From: Candidatus Gastranaerophilales bacterium
GTDB taxonomy: Bacteria; Cyanobacteriota; Vampirovibrionia; Gastranaerophilales; Gastranaerophilaceae
Assembly: GCA_017475485.1 (NCBI GenBank)
Contig: JAFVFO010000066.1
Coordinates: forward strand, 1 to 51,486
Reading direction: 5' to 3'
DNA: 51,486 bases
Shown: positions 1-7,891 of the stretch, piece by piece
Layout of the letters: every line of letters begins with the position of its first letter
Numbering within the stretch: the first letter of the stretch is position 1
Translations under genes and position numbers: made by a program
The notes under the pieces: model-generated
Told to the model about the DNA's origin: nothing
What the model saw: the letters and a program-made list of their open reading frames with translations, nothing else
The model's database searches: none

Positions 1-80
1 TCGCCAAGCCAAGTCTGGCTAGGCTCATTTGACAAGGGATGTGCAAATTATTTAGTTTTCAATGCAAGTTTAGTACCATT

Positions 81-425
81 TGGTACGGTTTCGGGCTGTT
101 CGCTGTTGCTCAACGCAACCGCGTGCGTGCTCCACATCCTTATGCCCGAGCCTTCGTTCGCTAAGAACTTCGTTCTAAGCTCACTCGGCTCGGGTAGAAC
201 GGCTTCGCACCGGCCCGCCGCGTCATCCGCGCCGTGCAGGTGCATACGCACACTTTTGCCTTCGCCTTCGCTTGCCTAGTCCGTCGGACTACGGCTCACT
301 CGGCTCGGGTAGTCCAGTTACGCATTAGCCCGCCAAGCTCATCGCTTGCCGTGCTAATGCTTCACATCCTTATGCCCGAGCCTTCGTTCGCTAAGAACTT
401 CGTTCTAAGCTCACTCGGCTCGGGT
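81..425 (-). repeat. Tandem GC-rich palindromic element, three 115-bp units
   Basis: The 16-base motif CTCACTCGGCTCGGGT occurs at 180-195, 295-310 and 410-425, exactly 115 bp apart. Read on the minus strand, each unit begins ACCCGAGCCGAGTGAG, followed by a short hairpin. In the outer two units this leads into a conserved tract ending ATAAGGATGTG. Bases 133-195 and 363-425 are identical over 63 positions; the middle unit has diverged. The left border is uncertain. The array is far richer in G+C than its surroundings. A related copy lies at 31284-31450. It runs directly into the 3' end of fabF and encodes that protein's last 20 residues. Open frames across it on either strand look like by-products of its composition rather than genes. 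The first 80 bases of the window hold nothing I recognise. Confidence 0.85.
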
Positions 426-1684
426 TCAAATTTTTTAAACAATACAGAGGCGTTATGTCCGCCAAAACCAAAGGAATTAGTCATAGCGTATTTAACCTCT
501 TTTTTAATTGCTTTATTTGGAACATAATTCAAGTCGGCAACTTCAGGGTCTTGGTTTTCCAAATTAATTGTCGGCGGAACTATGCCTTCTGTAATAGTTT
601 TTATACAAACAATACTTTCAGCCGCACCTGTTGCACCAATCATGTGCCCATGCATTGATTTTGTAGATGAAACCAAAAGATTTTTATTGGTACTTAAATC
701 TCCAAAAACTTTTGCTATCGCTTGAGATTCTGCAATATCGCCAAGATGAGTTGAAGTACCATGGGCATTAATATAATCTACCATATCAGGTTTTATATTA
801 GCGTCTGTAACTGCGTTTTCCATTGATTTAGCACCGCCTGCACCTGTCGGGTCGGGTGCTACCATATCATAAGCGTCTGAAGTTTGGCCGTATCCTACAA
901 CTTCAGCATATATTTTAGCATTGCGTGCAAGCGCATGTTCTAATTCTTCAAGAATTAAACAAGCACCGCCTTCACCCATTACAAAACCGTCCCTGTCAAC
1001 GTCATAAGGGCGGCTTGCGCGCTCGGGTTCATCATTTCTTCTTGATAGAGTTCTTGCTACGGTGAAAGCTCCCATGCCTAAATTTGTCATAACGGCTTCC
1101 GAACCGCCTGCAATGATAACATCAGCATCTCCATATTGAATAGAGCGCATAGCATCCCCTACCGCATGTGCGCTTGTAGCGCAAGCTGTAGTAATTGACT
1201 TAGATAAGCCTTTTGCCTGATGACGCATTGAAATTCTTCCGCATGCCATATTGGATATAAGCATTGGAATTGTGAAAGGAGAACATTTTACAGGGCCTCT
1301 TTGTATCATTGCCATGTGTTGTTTTTCAAATGTATCAAATCCGCCCGCGCCTGAGCCGAATATAACACCAACCCTGTATGGATCTTCTTTTGACATATCC
1401 AGTTTTGAATCTTTAACGGCTTCATCAGAAGCAACACAGGCAAATTGTGTAAATCTGTCCATACGTTTTGCTTCTTTTGGTTCTAAAAGTTGGTTATCAA
1501 TTATTTCCTGCTCAAATGTTGTTGCTTCTGCCCCTATTGTAACAAGATGTCCGTCATGCGGAATTCTGGTAAGGGTTTTCACACCTGATTTTCCTTCAAT
1601 TAAGGAATTCCAAAACTTATCTATACCACATCCGTAAGGACTTACAATACCGATACCTGTTACAACTACACGTCTTTTTACCAT
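362..1684 (-). CDS. fabF: Beta-ketoacyl-ACP synthase II (KAS II)
   Basis: Elongating condensing enzyme of type II fatty-acid synthesis; it joins malonyl-ACP to a growing acyl-ACP in the cytoplasm. The thiolase-fold catalytic triad is visible: Cys168 in TTACATS, His308 in NAHGTSTH and His345 in KSMHGHMIGATG, with the C-terminal glycine-rich NSFGFGGHNAS loop. The start is an ATG preceded by AAGGAGAG. The normal family C-terminus is reached near residue 420 (FKKFE). Residues 421-440 (PEPSELRTKF onward, to SGIRM) are encoded by the adjacent GC-rich repeat, whose TGA ends the frame. The gene lies downstream of acpP in the same direction, with a possible terminator hairpin between them. Family assignment is certain; whether the extension is tolerated or functional is unknown. 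Confidence 0.97.
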   Translation of the reverse strand: MVKRRVVVTGIGIVSPYGCGIDKFWNSLIEGKSGVKTLTRIPHDGHLVTIGAEATTFEQEIIDNQLLEPKEAKRMDRFTQFACVASDEAVKDSKLDMSKEDPYRVGVIFGSGAGGFDTFEKQHMAMIQRGPVKCSPFTIPMLISNMACGRISMRHQAKGLSKSITTACATSAHAVGDAMRSIQYGDADVIIAGGSEAVMTNLGMGAFTVARTLSRRNDEPERASRPYDVDRDGFVMGEGGACLILEELEHALARNAKIYAEVVGYGQTSDAYDMVAPDPTGAGGAKSMENAVTDANIKPDMVDYINAHGTSTHLGDIAESQAIAKVFGDLSTNKNLLVSSTKSMHGHMIGATGAAESIVCIKTITEGIVPPTINLENQDPEVADLNYVPNKAIKKEVKYAMTNSFGFGGHNASVLFKKFEPEPSELRTKFLANEGSGIRM

Positions 1685-1720
1685 AACTCTCCTTGAATAA
1701 TTTGAATAATCTAAAATTAA

Positions 1721-1747
1721 AAGGCTGCAATTAAATTTCGCAGCCTT
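1721..1747 (-). terminator. Possible intrinsic terminator/attenuator between acpP and fabF
   Basis: AAGGCTGC at 1721-1728 pairs with GCAGCCTT at 1740-1747 (8 bp, 11-nt loop). On the minus strand the stem is followed by a T-rich run (TTAATTTTAG). It would end many acpP transcripts before fabF and so favour the highly expressed carrier protein. The U-tract is imperfect. Confidence 0.5.
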
Positions 1748-1858
1748 ATATTTAATTATTTTAATCTCACTTTATTGCGCCTATACAATCATAGATTATT
1801 ATAGCGACAATCAATAGTTTCGCAAAATCTATATTTGCTGAGCTTAGGCTGTCATATT

Positions 1859-2095
1859 TTATTGGTGAGCTTCGATATAGTTTACTGCGTCTTGAACAGT
1901 TGCGATTTTTTCAGCGTCTTCATCAGGAATTTCGCAGCCGAATGCTTCTTCAAAAGCCATAACTAATTCAACAGTATCTAATGAATCAGCACCAAGGTCA
2001 GCTGTGAAAGATGCTTGCGGAGTAACAAGGCTTTCATCAACGCTTAATTGATCTATTACAACTTTTTTGACTTTTTCTAAAATTTCTGTACTCAT
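1859..2095 (-). CDS. acpP: Acyl carrier protein
   Basis: Small acidic carrier (78 aa, the usual ACP length) that holds acyl chains on a 4'-phosphopantetheine arm during fatty-acid synthesis. The attachment serine is Ser38 in the [10 protein letters not shown] motif. Helix II ([20 protein letters not shown]) is typical. The ATG has a GAGGT ribosome site four bases upstream. A good sigma-70-type promoter precedes it. It is followed by fabF, a common acpP-fabF pairing. Confidence 0.98.
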   Translation of the reverse strand: MSTEILEKVKKVVIDQLSVDESLVTPQASFTADLGADSLDTVELVMAFEEAFGCEIPDEDAEKIATVQDAVNYIEAHQ

Positions 2096-2137
2096 TTTTA
2101 CCTCAATTAAATAATACTAACATTTTTAACATTACTA

Positions 2138-2166
2138 ATTATATCTGGCACATAATATTTTTGCAA
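2138..2166 (-). promoter_or_regulatory. acpP promoter
   Basis: On the minus strand TTGCAA (2161-2166) is followed after 17 bases by TATAAT (2138-2143). This predicts a start of transcription near 2131 and a leader of about 35 nt containing the GAGGT ribosome site. Confidence 0.65.
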
Positions 2167-2247
2167 ATTTCGTTACAAATTATTAATATTTAATTTTAAT
2201 CAATTAAATGATAGAATAATATTAAGCATTATAAAAAGAGTTTATAG

Positions 2248-2865
2248 ATGAAAAAGAATTTAGGTTTTACATTAGCGGAAATTTTAATAGTCGTAGGTGT
2301 AATGGGCATAATTATCGGCTCTACGGTTTTAATGGTTTTTAAAACAAGTAATATTAATGTTAAAAAAATTCAAATGTCTTCGCAAAGTTTTTATTCAAAT
2401 ATTGAAAATACTTTTCGTGAAATTGTTTTATATGAAACCAGAGGAAAAGGTGTTAGAGAATTAAAACCCAGCGAATTAATGGATTATTTTGTAAATTATA
2501 TGGATGGTCAAAATATTATTGATTCGGAAGGTGTAGCGGGTGATTGTTCCATGTTTACTGTGGGGGCTGACTTTGCGGACTATTTAAAAGAAGATACAAA
2601 AGAAGAAAGTGAAGAAGAGGAAGAAGAACCCGAAATTAAAGAAGGTACAAAATGTGCCGAATTTTCACCCAGTATTATAGCGGGTTTTTATCTTGATGAA
2701 AAATGTGAAGAAGAAGTTACAATAAAAGAATTTCCGTCTGGCGATAAGCCTGAAAGAAATGTCACAAATGCATGCGGATATATTATCTATGAACCCCTTA
2801 AATCTACAGGTACATTCGGAAAAGATTTATTTGTTATCGGGGTCGGAAACAAGAACCTTAAGTAA
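2248..2865 (+). CDS. Type IV prepilin-like protein
   Basis: Protein of 205 aa with a class III (type IV pilin) signal: MKKNLG then FTLAEILIVVGVMGIIIG, with the cleavage Gly6, Phe at mature position +1 and Glu at +5. The hydrophobic helix spans about residues 7-30. It would be cut and N-methylated by PilD and assembled in, or prime, a type IV pilus, competence or type II secretion pseudopilus. The remainder includes an acidic low-complexity stretch near residue 113-130 and several cysteines (near 97, 133, 150 and 172) that could form disulphides. No other pilus gene is nearby, so its machine is unknown. Its 3' end overlaps the convergent gene by 39 bp. Confidence 0.85.
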   Translation: MKKNLGFTLAEILIVVGVMGIIIGSTVLMVFKTSNINVKKIQMSSQSFYSNIENTFREIVLYETRGKGVRELKPSELMDYFVNYMDGQNIIDSEGVAGDCSMFTVGADFADYLKEDTKEESEEEEEEPEIKEGTKCAEFSPSIIAGFYLDEKCEEEVTIKEFPSGDKPERNVTNACGYIIYEPLKSTGTFGKDLFVIGVGNKNLK

Positions 2866-3522
2866 TCTGTAAAGTTCAAAATCTTCATCACTTTCTAAAA
2901 GTGTTATAATGCCATGCGAAAGGAAATTGAACATTTTTAATTTTTCTTTTTTGTATTGTTGATAAACAATATCGTTGCAAATAACCTGATTTATATAGTT
3001 AAGGTTATTCATTTCGCTTAAAACTTTATATGTTTTTTGAGTGCTTGCAATATCGGGTTTTGCCCAAAGCGAAAATTTTAAGCTCGTTTTAATATGTCTT
3101 TTTTTATGAATATCAGAAAAATAGTTATATAACTTAATAAAATCATTAATGATATTATCAAATATTGAAAAATTGTTACAATTAAAAAATATTTTATCTG
3201 TAGCGTTAATATGAAGTTCCGTAATTTTGTATTTTGATTTCATTTTTTCTTCAATAATTAGGCAGATATCTTTTCTTAAGCCGTCAGGATTTTCGCAATT
3301 TTCAAAATCAAATTCAATAAGACCATAAAATCTATCGACCCTTGATTCTTTTTCCTGCTCCCTTTTTTCATTCATATATTTAACAGCTTGTTTTTTAAGA
3401 TCATATTCAACCTTTTTGCCTTTTAGAAAATCTTTAAAATTACCAAATATATCCCCTGCAAAATTAAGCGCGATTAGTAATATCGTACCTAAAACAATGT
3501 AACCTACTATTTGTTCAACCAT
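2827..3522 (-). CDS. Membrane-anchored orphan protein, possibly a degenerate cyclase-like fold
   Basis: Protein of 231 aa with one N-terminal membrane helix (about residues 5-27), then a charged linker and a soluble domain. The C-terminal pattern (QVICNDIVYQQY, then FNFLSHGIITLL, then FELYRLL) loosely resembles the end of class III adenylate/guanylate cyclase domains. I see no metal-binding aspartates or catalytic residues, so any such domain would be inactive. This is a weak resemblance only. It is the last gene of the pxpA-yvcK-panB-panC run, eight bases after panC, and overlaps the prepilin gene tail-to-tail. Confidence 0.6.
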   Translation of the reverse strand: MVEQIVGYIVLGTILLIALNFAGDIFGNFKDFLKGKKVEYDLKKQAVKYMNEKREQEKESRVDRFYGLIEFDFENCENPDGLRKDICLIIEEKMKSKYKITELHINATDKIFFNCNNFSIFDNIINDFIKLYNYFSDIHKKRHIKTSLKFSLWAKPDIASTQKTYKVLSEMNNLNYINQVICNDIVYQQYKKEKLKMFNFLSHGIITLLESDEDFELYRLLKVLVSDPDNK

Positions 3523-3529
3523 AAAAATC

Positions 3530-4366
3530 CTATAATTTCATATTATCAATTAACCTCGTTTTGCTGATTGGAGTTCTTGCTGCAATAAGCATTAAGGTAT
3601 TTCTATCCACTTCATTCTGAAACTCAAATGTTTCATAATTCACAAATTCGATATATTCTACATCAAGCTCTTTCATTAAAGCAAGAGAATTATCGACGAT
3701 GGCGCGTTTTGTTGCAATATTTTGTTCAACGAGTTTACGCGCTTCAAATAAAGATTGAGAAATTGATAATGCAATCTTTCTTTCATCTTGTGTTAAATAT
3801 TTATTTCTGCTCGATAGGGCAAGATTATCTTCCTCTCTAACAATCGGGCAGGGAACAATTTCAATATCAAAATTTAGGTCTTTAACCATTTTTTGAATAA
3901 TGAATAATTGCTGGGCGTCTTTTTGCCCAAAGTAAGCTCTTTTTGCATGTGTTAAATTAAATAATTTAGCAACAACCGAGCAAACACCGTCAAAATGTCC
4001 GGGGCGGGATTTGCCGCAAAGTTTATCAACCGCGGAATAAGGCGGACAAATCAAAGTTAAATTATCTTTAGAACTTGAATACATAACTTCGGGTGTTGGG
4101 GCGAAAACTATTGTAACACCTGATTTTTCGCATAATTTGCAATCAGCTTCAAAAGTTCTCGGGTATTTATCTAAATCTTCATTCACACCAAATTGTATAG
4201 GATTTACAAAAATTGAAACAACTGTATTATCGTTTTCTTTAACAGATTTATCTATTAAAGATTTATGGCCGTTATGTAATGCGCCCATTGTAGGAACAAG
4301 CCCGGTTGAACCTTTTAATTTTGATATTTCTTCTTTTAATTCTTCAATTGTTTTTATAATTTTCAA
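3530..4366 (-). CDS. panC: Pantothenate synthetase
   Basis: Joins pantoate and beta-alanine using ATP, giving pantothenate, the precursor of CoA and of the ACP arm. The nucleotidyltransferase HIGH-like motif is HNGH (about residues 31-34) in VPTMGALHNGHKSLI. FGQKDAQQL (about 150) and ALSSRNKYL (about 185) are family-conserved; 278 aa is the usual length. The start is TTG at 4364-4366, with GAGGAAG nine bases upstream inside panB; it gives the expected N-terminal spacing to HNGH. The gene overlaps the end of panB by 23 bp, so the two are probably translationally coupled. Confidence 0.96.
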   Translation of the reverse strand: MKIIKTIEELKEEISKLKGSTGLVPTMGALHNGHKSLIDKSVKENDNTVVSIFVNPIQFGVNEDLDKYPRTFEADCKLCEKSGVTIVFAPTPEVMYSSSKDNLTLICPPYSAVDKLCGKSRPGHFDGVCSVVAKLFNLTHAKRAYFGQKDAQQLFIIQKMVKDLNFDIEIVPCPIVREEDNLALSSRNKYLTQDERKIALSISQSLFEARKLVEQNIATKRAIVDNSLALMKELDVEYIEFVNYETFEFQNEVDRNTLMLIAARTPISKTRLIDNMKL

Positions 4367-5186
4367 GTTTTTTCACTTCCTCACTATCCAATTTGAATGT
4401 TTCGCTTGCATTCGGAAACGTTCCTTGTTCTACTTCTTTGACATATTCTTTTGCGGAATTTAAAATAATTTCTTTTAAATTTGTAAATTTTCTTGCAAAT
4501 TTTGGGGTAAATCTGTCATATTTGCCAAGTAAATCCTCTGATACCAATACTTGTCCCGAACAATCAGGCCCTGCGCCTATTCCGATTGTCGGGATGTCGA
4601 TATTTTCCGTAATAAAACGTGCCGATTCAGCGGGCATTAACTCTAAAACTATTGCAAAACATCCTGCTTCTTGGAGTTTTTTTGCTTCTTTTAAAATATG
4701 AAAAGTTTTTTGCGCGTCTTTTCCTTGAATTTTATTTCCGCCCAATGCGTTAATGCTTAAAGGGGTAAAACCAAGGTGTCCCATAACAGGTACACCGTTT
4801 TGGGTTAAGTGTTTAATACATTCAAGGTTAAATTCGCTTGCTCCTTCAATTTTAACGGCATTTGCCCCTGCTTTAATTAATAATAGCGCATTTTCAACAG
4901 TTTTTGATTTATCAATTTGTGATGACATAAAAGGCATATCTGCTACAATAAGCGCTTCTTTTACACCTCTTGCAACAGCAGAAGTAAATACCTGCATTTC
5001 CGTCATTGATATATCTGTTGTTTTATCAAGGCCTAAAATTACCTGTGCCAAAGAATCTCCGATTAAGATAATGTCAACTCCCGCTTCATCAAAATATTTG
5101 GCAGTTGAAAAATCATAGGCTGTTAAAACCGTAATTTTTTTATTTTCCGCTTTGAATTGCTGTATTTTCTGTATGTTTTTTTTCAT
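4344..5186 (-). CDS. panB: 3-methyl-2-oxobutanoate hydroxymethyltransferase
   Basis: First committed step to pantothenate: transfers a hydroxymethyl group from methylene-tetrahydrofolate to ketoisovalerate, giving ketopantoate. The TIM-barrel hallmarks are present: TAYDFSTAK near the N-terminus, IGDSLAQVILG (metal-binding Asp), VKIEGA, MGHLGFTP and LELMPAE with the catalytic Glu. The start taken is ATG at 5186; an in-frame GTG lies one codon upstream. Its first 47 bases overlap the end of yvcK in another frame, an unusually long but plausible overlap because both protein ends look normal. panE (ketopantoate reductase) is not in this window. Confidence 0.96.
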   Translation of the reverse strand: MKKNIQKIQQFKAENKKITVLTAYDFSTAKYFDEAGVDIILIGDSLAQVILGLDKTTDISMTEMQVFTSAVARGVKEALIVADMPFMSSQIDKSKTVENALLLIKAGANAVKIEGASEFNLECIKHLTQNGVPVMGHLGFTPLSINALGGNKIQGKDAQKTFHILKEAKKLQEAGCFAIVLELMPAESARFITENIDIPTIGIGAGPDCSGQVLVSEDLLGKYDRFTPKFARKFTNLKEIILNSAKEYVKEVEQGTFPNASETFKLDSEEVKKLENYKNN

Positions 5187-6522
5187 CACTTTTCTTCATT
5201 GACCTTTTGTACCAAGCATAAATTGCGCGTGCAACACCAACGCAGTTATGACGTACAAGCCCTTCTTTATTATCTTCCAATAAAGAACGCTCTACTACTT
5301 CTACTCCAAGTTTTTTAAGTTCGCCCCAATCAATATCTACAGGCAAACTTCCCGCTTGTTCATATTTTTCGGCTAAATTGCGGGGCATTGAATTATTGAC
5401 CAAGACCGCATCAAAGAAATTCTTATTAGAATCATCAATGTCATCAAGCCTTACATGTTCAAAAATTGTTTTTACATGGTCTGAAACCGAGTAATTGTCT
5501 GTTTCACCCGGTTGTGTCATTGCATTACAAACATAGATTTTTTTAGCTTTTGACTTCCAAACCGCTCTTGTAATATCTTTTACTAAGAAATTAGAAATAA
5601 CGGATGTATAAAGGCTTCCGGGGCCCATAATAATTAAATCGGCGTCTTTAATTGCTTCTATTACATCAGGAGCAGGTTTACAATCTTCAGGTTCACAGCA
5701 TAATTGCATGATTTTTTTATGGGCTTCGGGGATATTGCTTTCGCCTTTTACAATGGAATCATCTTCCATTTTGGCATATAGCTTCATATCATCGCATGTT
5801 GCAGGCAATACTCTGCCTCTGATTAATAAAACTTTTGATGATTCTCTTATTGCCGTAACCATATCTCCGCAAACAGCAGTCATTGCGGTAATAAAAAGGT
5901 TTCCGAAACTGTGTCCTTCTAAACCCTCTCCTGTTTTAAATCTGTATTGAAATAATTTAGTTACAATATTATCATCATCTGCTAAGCCTGCAATACAGTT
6001 TCTGATATCACCCGGGGGCAAAACACCCATTTGTTCTCTTAATCTGCCTGAAGAACCGCCGTCATCACCGACGGTTACAATTGCTGTTATATTATTTGTA
6101 ATTTTTTTAATACCGCGCAATAAAGTAGATAAACCTGTGCCCCCGCCTATTGCAACAATTTTCGGCCCATGGTCAAGTTTCATTTTGCGGTATAATACTT
6201 CGCCTATACTTTGTTCTGTGCGCATATTGTCAAAATCATTTAAAAGCATGGAAAAATTTGTTTTTTTCCAAGCCGCAATAAATAAAACAGCACCGATTAA
6301 AATTAGCAAAACGCCGACAGGTTCGGGCGGAACCATGTGAAATAAATCTTTTGCTTTATCGACAATATAATATAAAGGTTCAAGTTTAAATACAAAAGTA
6401 ACCCCGATTGCAGCCAATACTGACGATAAAACTATTAATAAAAACCACCTTTTTACTCTTAATCCGGGTACAAGCCAGATAGCGTCTTTCGGCATTTTAA
6501 CTTTTTTATCAAAAATTCTCAT
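5140..6522 (-). CDS. yvcK: YvcK/CofD-like gluconeogenesis factor with membrane anchor
   Basis: Member of the YvcK (UPF0052) family, which binds UDP-sugars and is needed for growth on gluconeogenic carbon sources and for cell-wall metabolism in Bacillus. The core begins near residue 120 with KIVAIGGGTGLSTLLRGIK, then TVGDDGGSSGRLR and GVLPPGDIRNC, and continues to a conserved MGPGSLYTSV motif. About 110 extra N-terminal residues contain two membrane helices (about 26-46 and 68-86). As I recall, cyanobacterial homologues have a similar extension. The ATG has GAGGG four bases upstream. It sits eight bases after pxpA and overlaps panB by 47 bp. The C-terminal tail is charged and probably disordered. 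Confidence 0.93.
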   Translation of the reverse strand: MRIFDKKVKMPKDAIWLVPGLRVKRWFLLIVLSSVLAAIGVTFVFKLEPLYYIVDKAKDLFHMVPPEPVGVLLILIGAVLFIAAWKKTNFSMLLNDFDNMRTEQSIGEVLYRKMKLDHGPKIVAIGGGTGLSTLLRGIKKITNNITAIVTVGDDGGSSGRLREQMGVLPPGDIRNCIAGLADDDNIVTKLFQYRFKTGEGLEGHSFGNLFITAMTAVCGDMVTAIRESSKVLLIRGRVLPATCDDMKLYAKMEDDSIVKGESNIPEAHKKIMQLCCEPEDCKPAPDVIEAIKDADLIIMGPGSLYTSVISNFLVKDITRAVWKSKAKKIYVCNAMTQPGETDNYSVSDHVKTIFEHVRLDDIDDSNKNFFDAVLVNNSMPRNLAEKYEQAGSLPVDIDWGELKKLGVEVVERSLLEDNKEGLVRHNCVGVARAIYAWYKRSMKKSDEKKHTENTAIQSGK

Positions 6523-6530
6523 TTTACCCT

Positions 6531-7160
6531 CTATATTTGATTTTGCACTCTATTATAATTAATTGGTGCAGGTTTTTCAACATTGTATGCTTTTTTTATA
6601 CTTTCCAAAGATGTAAAATGAATTGTATCAACATTTTTTGGAATTGAAGATATTTCGTCATCTTCCTTAAATTCATATTCCAGCGCTGTTTTTACACCTT
6701 CTTTAGATATTATTTCCTGAGCATTTTCATTATTTACAATTATATTCAGCCATGGACTGACTTTTTTAACGGCCTGTGCAATTACTATGGCGCTATGCTC
6801 ATCATTATTTAATTCATTTTTCAATGCGCCATGACATCTAATTGATTCAATTTCTAAGTCGTAAGTTTTTGCATAAGAAATTATTGCACCGATTTGATAA
6901 ATGACCACTGCTTCTAATTCTTCATCACTCAATTTCATTGTGCGTTTTCCAAAACCTTGTATATCGGGAAAACCAATATGTGCGCATAGTGCAACATTAT
7001 GAGAAAGTGCATACAAAAAGGCTTCTCTAATGTTAATAGGATCACCCGCATGAAAACCTGCCGAAATATTAATACTTGAACAGTATTGCGCTATTTCATA
7101 TTCATTTTTATTGTTATAAATTCCGTAGCCTTGTGCTACATCACAATTAAAGTCAAACAA
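6531..7160 (-). CDS. pxpA: 5-oxoprolinase subunit A-like (LamB/YcsF family)
   Basis: LamB/YcsF proteins form the A subunit of prokaryotic 5-oxoprolinase, which opens pyroglutamate to glutamate with ATP together with PxpB and PxpC. Seen here: FDFNCDVAQGYG at the N-terminus, NISAGFHAGDP, CAHIGFPDIQGFGKRTM, YQIGAI and RCHGALKNEL. All are family signatures. I choose the TTG at 7158-7160 because GGAG lies seven bases upstream and the family's N-terminal DxNCD motif starts at once. An ATG at 7199 would add 13 atypical residues. At 209 aa it is shorter than the usual 245-255; the C-terminal part is compressed. pxpB and pxpC are not beside it, so its substrate may differ. Confidence 0.85.
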   Translation of the reverse strand: MFDFNCDVAQGYGIYNNKNEYEIAQYCSSINISAGFHAGDPINIREAFLYALSHNVALCAHIGFPDIQGFGKRTMKLSDEELEAVVIYQIGAIISYAKTYDLEIESIRCHGALKNELNNDEHSAIVIAQAVKKVSPWLNIIVNNENAQEIISKEGVKTALEYEFKEDDEISSIPKNVDTIHFTSLESIKKAYNVEKPAPINYNRVQNQI

Positions 7161-7228
7161 TTTACTTCTCCACAAGATACTATATAAGAAATTATACAAT
7201 GAAGTGCGGAAAATGGGTAATAAATTTT

Positions 7229-7798
7229 CTAATCTAAGTAAAATACCGTTACAACTTTATGTGATTCTTCGGCAAATTCTACAGCTTTATGCAATGTATT
7301 GGATGAATGCGATAAGAAACAAATTAATTGCTGGCATTCTGAAATTATTTCGCGGTTGCAAATTCTGCTTGCGTCAGCCAATGTCATCATAGCCCTGTCA
7401 GGATGTTCTATAATATTAGGTACACCTATAAGCTGGTCTTGAACATCAGAAGGCTGCTGACCGATTGTTTGAGGAAGAATAATTTTTAACTTTTCAGGGT
7501 TAGCCTTGAGCGCTCCTCGAATTGCAGCAGCGTTAGTTCCTGAAGAACCGCCTGAAGTGATTATTGTATTTCCTTGCATAACAAGGCTTGTAGTTAGAGT
7601 TTCAATAATTTGTTGATGTGTAATTGTTAAATTTCTTGAACCAATGATAGCTATTCTTTTAGCGCTTTGGCGAATGGTTGCTAATTCTTGTGCTAATGCG
7701 TCAACATCTTCACCGTTTCCCTCGTCAACTGTATCTAAATCCCCGACAGGAACCATAATAGAGGGTTGCGAATGAGTTTCTTCAAATTTTTCTTCCAT
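7229..7798 (-). CDS. DNA recombination-mediator protein A-like (DprA/SLOG-fold) protein
   Basis: Protein of 189 aa with a single Rossmann-type domain related to DprA/SMF and SLOG proteins. Motifs: RIAIIGSRNLTITHQQ (about 48-63), ITSGGSSGTNAAAIRGAL (phosphate/nucleotide-binding loop), IILPQTIGQQP, CNREIISECQQLICF and a C-terminal KVVTVFYLD. I recognise this pattern from a short protein annotated 'DNA recombination-mediator protein A' in most cyanobacteria, which supports the affiliation of this genome. It lacks the extra domains of full DprA. Its biochemical role is not established. It is the first gene of the run leading to pxpA, 68 bases downstream. Confidence 0.85.
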   Translation of the reverse strand: MEEKFEETHSQPSIMVPVGDLDTVDEGNGEDVDALAQELATIRQSAKRIAIIGSRNLTITHQQIIETLTTSLVMQGNTIITSGGSSGTNAAAIRGALKANPEKLKIILPQTIGQQPSDVQDQLIGVPNIIEHPDRAMMTLADASRICNREIISECQQLICFLSHSSNTLHKAVEFAEESHKVVTVFYLD

Positions 7799-7891
7799 AG
7801 TTTTTTAACTTTTATCCTTTAATTTTTTGCTTTATAATAATAACATATTTTATTAATTTTGAAAATAGTTTGGAGAGGAAAATCGCATAAA

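Noticed and set aside
81-425. CRISPR array
   Set aside because: The periodic motif has a 115-bp spacing with related, not unique, intervening sequence, and no cas genes are present.
48-527. Open frames of 67 and 97 codons across the repeat array, including one antisense to fabF
   Set aside because: They consist mostly of GC-rich repeat sequence with no ribosome site, and share the same PEPSEL/GIRM peptide only because the DNA repeats.
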